From NCBI GenBank assembly GCA_011390465.1, contig JAABSH010000001.1, positions 62,001 through 126,000 on the forward strand: 64,000 bases of DNA, given 5' to 3'. Under the pieces are notes generated by a model. That model made no database searches. It was not told where the DNA came from and was given only the letters and a program-made list of their open reading frames with translations. Shown in pieces: positions 18,501 through 27,500 of the stretch (position 1 is the stretch's first letter; every line of letters starts with the position of its first letter). Source of the DNA: Desulfobacteraceae bacterium (lineage in GTDB: Bacteria; Desulfobacterota; Desulfobacteria; Desulfobacterales; Desulfosalsimonadaceae). The position numbers were made by a program, and so were the translations under genes.

Positions 18501-21500
18501 CCGCCGGCACCGGTCTGCCAACAGCATCATAAACCGTGGCGGTCAGGTTCGTGGAACTGAAGCCATCCGCCACAAGGCTCGGGTCTGCTGCCGTCAACGT
18601 AATATATCCGCCGGCCGGCACGGGAAGAACCTCAATAGGCAGGGTGATGGTTTCCAAACCGCTGGTGATTTCAATATTAGCGGTGCCGGGTGTCGATGTG
18701 GCGATAAAATCAACCGTTACCCGGCCGTTTTGGGTATAGGCGATTGCCGGAATCTGTCCCGGACCGCCGTCCTGGATGGAAAATTTCACCAGCTGCCCGT
18801 CCGGAAAAATTTCACCGTCTTCCGTAGTCAATTGAACGGTTATGGTGCTTTCATCCGAGGGCACCGCATAAACCGTATTTTTGGACGCGTAGGCGGTCAA
18901 AGCCCCAACTGCGGGCATTTCCGTCAGATCAATGGTAATATCTTCGGACAAATCCGGCCCCAAAAATACCGTTACAATGGCTTTTGGATCATCAGGTGCA
19001 TCATCCTGATATTTGATGCTGTTGTATTCAACACTGGTATAGGTTGCCGTCATGGTGCCGGATGCATCCGTGACATTTGCATTTCGTTCAATCAAGCCGT
19101 TGATTGCCCCGAAATTCAACTCCACATTGCTCACCGGCAATCCAGTGGTGGTTTCATAAACCCGGGCCAAAATTTCCGTGCTGGAAAGCCCATTTGCAGT
19201 CAGGGTATTATCGGCGGGTTCAAGCTCCAGGGTAATTCCCTTGCAAAGAATTTCAATCGGGTCTTCCTCTGAATCAGAACAAACCACTGCGGTGGATTCA
19301 CCGGTGCAGGCTTTTAAATAAGCTGTAAAATCCTCTTTTGATGCTTTGGGAGTAAAATATGCCCGGGTAGCGTTTGTTTCGTATGCTGTCTCACCACTGA
19401 AGACTGCTCCCGGCGGGGACACATTCCATATCGTTCCAGCGTCCGCTCCGGTAAAATCCGATTTCATATTCACACTAAAAGTAGATGCAAGAGAAAAAAC
19501 CTCGCCATTGACATTAATGGTCTGTGCCATAATCAGGCCAAAGCTGTCATCTTCGTCTGTGATACCGGTCGCCCTGAGCGATGACGGAAATTCAATAATA
19601 TTCACATTGGCAATTTTATCCTCGGGCAAAGGATTTCGGACTTTCTGCGTCACACTGACGCCGCGACAAGTTGCGGTAATGTTGTATTCTTCACCTTCCT
19701 GGCTGCCGGGGTAAAGAATGATGGTGGAGGCAACCCCCTGATCGTCGGTTGCTGCCGGACTGACAATGCCGGCAACTGTGGGGTCGTCATTGGAAAAATA
19801 AACCGGAATGCCCGCGGGCATGACAATGCCGTTGACGTCCGTGATCACCGCGGTCACAGGCATGGAAAACGTTCCATCCCCGTTGTTGACCACGCAATCT
19901 TCAACATCACTGCAAACCCCCAGGGCAATGTTGTAGGGCACATTGACTATGGTCAAATTTACGGTGGCAACCACCTGATTGGTGCCATATCCGGCGATTG
20001 CCCGGATGATCACATCTCCTGGCGTGCTGGATCCCAAAGCGCCGGCTTCAAAGGTGGTCTGAGCCTGTCCGGGGGTTCCGTCTTCGCCTGTGCGTCGCCG
20101 TGCCTTGTCGGATGAAATTTTTTCTCCGCCGCCGGGACCGCTGATGAGACCGAAAAGCACCTGGGTGTTCTGCACGGGATTGCCGTATTCATCCCGAACA
20201 ATGGCGGTGATGGCTGCCTGGCCGCTGCCCACCTTGATGACCGGAGGATCCACAATGAGCTCAACAGTTTCCACCAGACTGGACTGCAACGGATAAGGAT
20301 ACTGTTTGCTCACCACCTCTTCGCCGTCATCGTTTCGGTAAACAGCCGTAATAACGGCATCCCCGACAACACTTCCCGCCGTCAAAACAGCAACGGCTTC
20401 GCCATTCTCATCCGTGGTAACCTCGGAATTGATGTTTCCCTGGGTGGTGCCAAGCACTACCGTTTCTTTACTACTCACCGGGACGCCTTCATATTTCAGG
20501 ACAATGACAACATCCGTCTGACTGGGGCCATCCGGGTCGGCACCGTCGGCAATCATGAAGTCTTTTGCCGGTATAATGTCAAGGCTATATCCGCTGAATT
20601 TCACGGACGTACTTGCGGCTGTGTCTTTCAGGTCGGCAACGGCATCTGGAATATAATGCCGGGCCCACACGGTCACTGTTTCTCCCACCTGGCTCGTAAT
20701 GGTTTCCGTTACCCGGCCATCCGTATCCGTAGTCTTAATGAGAGTCTTGCTCCCATCGGAAAATACCGCGGATGCGGGTTCCGCTATGGTAAGTTCGATC
20801 TGCTGATTTGCAATGGGGGCCCCCGGAGGGCCGTCCGGCCCTTCAGCACCCGGGAGATTCAGCGTGGCAGTAATGCCTGTGCTTTCACCACTGGTTAATT
20901 CCGTGGAATTGGCTTGGATGGAGATGCGAATGTCAGAGAACGCCACCCGGGTGGTTGCAGCGTCATCCTCGCCGTAGGTCGCCGTCACCGTTGCCACGCC
21001 GTTGATTCTTTCACTGGTTAACGTTGGCCATTGACCGTCAATTTTTGCATATCCGTCTGCATCTGTTAACGCTGTGGCAGGAACGGTTCCCAGGTCGGTC
21101 TTGAGCCGGATCAGCGTATTTTTTACCGGATTGTTATTGCTGTCGCGAACCAGCAAGCGCAGATCGGTTTGGGCTTCACCGTCGGCAGGAATATCCCAGT
21201 CAGCAGCCTCAAACAATAGTTCCACATCGCCTTCAATTACATCCACCGGGGTCAGCATGACTGCAACCTGTTGAACACCACCTTCATACTCAACAGAGAT
21301 TTCCGCCTGTCCGGTAATATTGCCAGCAATCAGGGAAATTGTTACCGTGCCGTCATCATTGGTCGTAAAAGCTTTGTATGTTTGAGAATCAGTCGTCTCA
21401 TCACCGTCATCCGGAAAACTGCCCAACGTGGTTTTAAAAGTCAACGGCGTGCCGAGCGGTACAGGATCTCCGCTGGTATCATAAACCGTTGCCTTGATTG

Positions 21501-24500
21501 CGGTTGAACTGTTGCCATTTGCTGGCAGTTCCTCATCCGTAGCTTCAAGGGTGATATAACCGCCGGCAGGAAGTGGTAACACATTAATTGACAGTGTTTT
21601 AGTCATGCCGCCACTTTCCATAATTATTTTCGCCGTCCCCGGTTCTGCTGTAGCGGTAAATGTAAAAACCACCTTTCCATCTTTCGTAAAGGCCCTTTCC
21701 GGAACTTGCCCCGGCCCGCCGTTTTCAATCTTTAATTTTACCTCCTGACCATTTGGAAAAACCGTACCATCCAGCGTTTCCAATTGAACCGTTATTTCGC
21801 TGGTTTCAGTGGGAACTGCATACACATACTCTCTGGAGGCGTAGGGGATAATGTCTTGCACATCCGGCATTTTCAAGACAGAAATCTCATGCTCTTTTTT
21901 CAAATCCGGCCCGAGGTATAGTGTAACTTTTTCAACAAGATCCGCATTTTTATTTTTTGGACTTGTATAAGTTGCAGTGATAACACCGGCATCATCAGTC
22001 CTGTTTGTACGACCGTCAATTTCAATATTTCCATAAAGTGATGCAAAATTAACTTCCGTGTCAACAAGTGGAGACCCGGATTCTCTCTCAGTAATACGAG
22101 CGGTAATTTTTGTCTGAGAAAGACCATTTGCCACCAATGCATCATCTTCGGATTCTAATTCAATTTTGACTCCCCGGACATTTATGCCGATAACTTCCGA
22201 ACAAACCTTTAATTCATCCACGCCAGTATAGGCACGGACATAGGCAGTATAATCCTCTTCCGATGCCGTAGGCGTAAATCTGACATTATAGTTAGTATAA
22301 TACCATCGATATCTGCCTGCAAAATTTCCCGCCCCGTCACCAGTGCAGGGATCTGTACAAAGTCCGAACTCGTCAGTACATGATTCAAATTGTACGGGAA
22401 TACTTACCCTTTCTCCCTGAGAATTAAGCGCCCGAGTAGTGAATTCCATGGCATTGATGGTTGTCTCGACGTTATAGCTTCGCGTCACTATGCCCGTGCC
22501 TACCACATCTGTCTTATCCGGCACAAGATCCACAAAATCAACGGTTTCGCCGGCTCTGGCATTATGAACTTCCTTTGTCTCCGCAACGCCCTGACATGTT
22601 GCCGTCAAAAGATATTCTGCTCCGGCATAATCTTCTACGTAAATAATTTTTGTTGTTGCCACACCATTATCGTCAGTCAAAACCGGGCTAAGAATACCCG
22701 CTTTGGAAGGCTCGCTAACAGAAAAATGAACTGGATAACCGGCAGGCATAACAATACCGTTGACATCTGTAACAATTGCGATAGCCGGTTGACTAAAAGA
22801 ACCGTCATCAGCCTTTTCAAAACAGGCTGTACACACCCCCAAAGTTATATTTGCCGGTTCACCAACAATGGTTAGATTTTTTTCATCTGTTTTCAGATTA
22901 CTGCCATATCCTGCGACAGCAAGAATCTTAACATCATCCATAGACTCCGATCCCAATGCGCCGGCGATGAATTTTGCTTTCACCTGCCCGGGATATTCCT
23001 GTGATGCTGAAAAATTCGGCGTGACCAGACGACCGGGGTAAATCCGCTCTCCCCCTCCGGGACCGTCAATAATGGAAAATACCACCTGAGTAGATCCAAC
23101 TGGATTCCCTTTCTCGTCTTTTACATTCACGATAATCTCGGCTTCCCCCCCATTCACGGAAACCATTGATGGATTGATAATCATTTCCACTGATGCGACA
23201 TCGCCAGAAGTCATGGGAAATTCATATTCGAAAGCTACATTCGTTTCATTCGTTTCATAAACCGCAGTAATAAGCGCCATACCAACGACACTTCCGGGGG
23301 TTAGCATTACCGATACTTCACCATTACTGTCGGTAATTAACTCAACCCCTTCAAGGCCATTTAGTTTCCCCTGGGTTGTACTTAACAAAAGTTTTGCGCC
23401 ATCAACCGCCGCGCCTTCATAAGTCAGGCGAATATTGATTTCTGTTTTTTGCTCTTCATCATCAGGATTGGCAACCAGAAAGTCTTTAACTGGATCAATT
23501 TCAATGTTGTAACCACTAAACTGAACCTGGGTGGTCGCAACCGTTTCCGTTAGAATAGAGGCATCTATATCAGGATGATAGTGCGCTGCCGCAATCTCCA
23601 CGATTTCTCCCACAGCACTGGTAACACTGGTTGTCACTTCACCAACGAAATCAGTTGTAAGGATAATCTCCTGTAATCCATTTGAAAATGTTGCATTGGG
23701 CACACTGCCGTCAACATTGTTCATGGTCAGTTTGATTTTTTGATCCGCAATGGGTTGATTGCTGGGGCCTGTCAATTTTGCGGTTACCGAAGATTCCGAT
23801 ACACCTACTTCGGCTGAAGCATTTGCTGTAACTTCAATCTCAATACCCGTAAATGCAACAATCCTGCTCTGGGTTACATTTTCAGAATATTGGGCTGTGA
23901 CCGTGGCAACACCGTTTACTTTTTCACTGATAAGCGTGGCCAGCGCATATCCTTCACTATCAGTCACTGCAGATGATGTCACTGTTCCAAGGTTGGTACT
24001 GAAGTGAATAAGGGCATTTTTCACGGGATTATGATTGCCGTCCCGTGCCAGAACCGTTAATTCAGAGGAGCTCTGGCCGTTTGCCGAGATAGCGCGCGGT
24101 TCCGCGTCAAACACCAGTTCCACATCACCTTCGATTTCATCTACATTTGTCAAATTCAGGCTGACCTGCTGGGTTATATCGTTGGCTTTAACCGTGATTT
24201 TCGCCTGACCGGAGACAGTGCCCGCCATCAAAGACACGGAAACCGTACCGGAATCATTGGTGACCGTTGTATAGGTTTTGGGATCTCCGTCGCCGTCATC
24301 CGGGAAGGCGCCCAGGGTGGTTTCAAAAACCACACTGGTGCCGGCGGGCACGGGCTCACCGTCCGCATCAAATAGGGTCGTTGTCAACGAAGTTGAGCTA
24401 ACCCCATCCGCAAGAAGTTCAGCGGCCGCAATATTCAACGTGACATATCCCCCCACGGGCGGGTCAATCATTTCAATTTCCATGTTTTGGGAAAGCTGAC

Positions 24501-27500
24501 CGTAACTGGCAGTAACAATGGCCGTCTCTTCGTTCAGGGAAGATATCAGGGTTACTTCCGCAACCCCGTTGTTTTCTGTATCATCTGTACTGCTGTTAAG
24601 TGATCCAGCGGTGGTCGTAAATTGAATACTCTCGCCATTGATAATGACGCCGTCTGAATCTTTCAGTTTTACACTTATTGCGGCATTATCCGCGCCATTG
24701 GTAAAAAGAGATTGCTTATTTGATGATAAATCCGTCAGGCGAACACCGGTAAAGACCACCTCTGTCGTATCTGTTAAGCTACTGCTTTCGGCCGTGATCA
24801 CACTTGTTATGGACACTTCGCTGGCAATGGATGTCAAAGTGGTTTTCGCTTCGCCATTGGCCGTAGTCAGGGTGATCTCATCAGATCCGTTTTCAAATGT
24901 TCCGGACGTGGCCGTCAACAAAACATCCACATCGTCATTCACCAGATTACCGTTTTCATCTACTGCTTGGACAGTGACCAAGGTTGAAATTTCACCGTTG
25001 GCATAAATTTCATTATCCGCCGCTCTCACGCTGATCAGGGTCAACGGTCCAGGATTCTGCAAAATGCTTGTTTGCGCACTCACATCTTCAGTGCTTGCCT
25101 GGATGGTTACAACTTCAGCAACAGTACCCGCAGTGAATTCATAAACTGCGTGGCCGTCGGCATCTGTTATTATCTCAGCCAATTCCGGATTGGCTGGTTC
25201 ATTTGTATTCCCCGTATTGGATTCAAAGGGCACCACATTGTCCCCTTGAAGGGTAATTGTCCAAGGACCATCAGCTGTTACGCTCATTCGATAGGTACCG
25301 GGATCCACAGTTTCGAGTATCTGATTATCTAAAACAAGACCGACTTCGGTAAACAAATATACTTCACCACCACCAGCCGTATTGAACAAATCGACATCGA
25401 AAAGCCCTTCCCCGGTATGAGTGAATGTGAACTGGGTAATACCGGTTGCACTAATCTCGAACGTATCGGTAACTTTATTACCGGTGTCACTGAATGTATT
25501 GGCTATGCTTGCTGCGTTATCGTCTTCTTCCTCAAAAACCCTTGAAAATGTAATGGTTTCACCTTCTATTGGATCACCCGCTTTTGTGGTCAATGTCGCG
25601 GTAACAACGGATGTGTCCTCTCCATTGGCAGTTATTGCTGCCGGGTCGGCAGAGACCGACAGCCTTGTAAGCCCTGCTGGTTCAAAAACCACCTCGGTTT
25701 TTTGCGTCACCCCATCCGCCGGATCATCCGGGTTGGTGGCCGCTGTAATCGTCGCGGTGCCGGCCACATTACCCGCCATCAAGGATAGGGTAATGGTACC
25801 CGCTTCATTGGGCGTAAATGTGGTATAGGTTTGGGGATCATTGTCTCCGTCATTGGGAAATGCGCCAAGATCCGTTGTAAAAACCACAACAGTGCCGGAA
25901 GGCACGGGTTCATTTTTACTGTCCCGGAGATTTGCGGTAATGGTGGCGGAAGATTTGCCATCCGCCGGAAGGGTATTGGGATTGGCATTCAGCAACATAA
26001 CCGCGGGCACATTGATCGCGCTGTTATCCGTGAGCACCACATAAGCGGTCTGGGTTGCCCCATCCGAGGTACAGGTCACCGTGGCGAGTCCGGCCGCGTC
26101 TCCGGCCCAGAGCCGAACACTGGCGGTCCCGTTGTCATTATCCGTCATGGTGGTGTAGGTCATGGGATCCGCATCACCGTCTGACGGAAACGTTCCCAGA
26201 GAGGTGCTAAATATCAGCTCCTTGCCGAATGCCACGGGTTGCCCGGCGCTGGTGTATGCCCGGGCGGTGATCTCAACGGAACTGACGCCATCTGCGGGAA
26301 CATCTGATGAATCCGCTTCCAGAACAATCCAGCGGGTATCGGTGCCGCTGGCAGTTCCGGAAAAAACCACCTGTTTCTGGACCCCGAATGAATTATATTC
26401 AGCAGTGAGGGTCACCAGTGACGGTTCGCTGCCTGAAATCAGGCGAACCTCGGCCCGTCCGGTGTTATCGGTAAGGACTTGTGCCATACGGTTGCCGCTA
26501 ATGTTAAAATATCCCTGATCAGTGGTAAACACCACGGGCTGACCGTCAATGTCATTTCCATCCTGATCTTCCAGACGGGCGGTAACCGTCATGTAAGACG
26601 CACCGTTATCCGCGGGAATGCTGTTTTTATCGGTGGTCAGTTCAAAAACACCCACTGGAACGGGTTTATAGATTATCAGTTTTTTACTGCCGCTGATATA
26701 CCCGTCGGATTCGGCCAGAATTATGGTTTCAGATTCCGCGGAAGTCTGAACAAAAAAGTCGGTTGATGCGGTTCCGTCCGGGCCGGTAACGACTGTGTAT
26801 TCGGTTATGTTACCCGGACCGGATTTTTTGGAAAAACGGATTTCCACGCCTTCCAGGGCGGGATTTACTTTCGCGGTAACCGTGCTTTCATGGGATACGT
26901 TGTCCGCCGGCAGAACTTCCGGGGATGCTGTAACAGTAATGGTGCCTTCGACCGGCAAAGCGGTTATGGTGGTAGTCCGGGTCAGATCGCCGGATGTGGC
27001 GGCAATTTTGGTCTCCCCGGGTAACGTGGAAACCAGATAATCAATTTCTGCCACGCCATTCACGGTTGCTGCGGTTTCCGCGGACAGGGCCCCGGGGCCG
27101 GAATCGATCACAAAAGAAACCGTGCTGCCATCAATGATTGGATTTCCTTTTTCATCCACCACCAAAACAGAGATGCGGCTTTTGCTCACACCGTCCGCAA
27201 AAAGCGCTGACGGAGAAACCGTGAAGGTAATATCTCCACGGATGCCGGCAATATCCTGGATTATGAAAATTGCCTCTGCCATGCCGATTTTGCCGTCATT
27301 ATTGACATCCGCCTGAAGCTGAATGGTTACATCAGGGGCCAAATCAATGCCGGCCATTATTTTCAACGCCAAGATTAAATCACTAAAGTCAACAATTCCA
27401 TCTCCATTAATATCTCCGGCATTTGAATCTCCGGTGATAACGGCATTTTCATAGATATAGGCCATGCCGGCATCCACAGCGATTTCATCACTGCCGGCCG

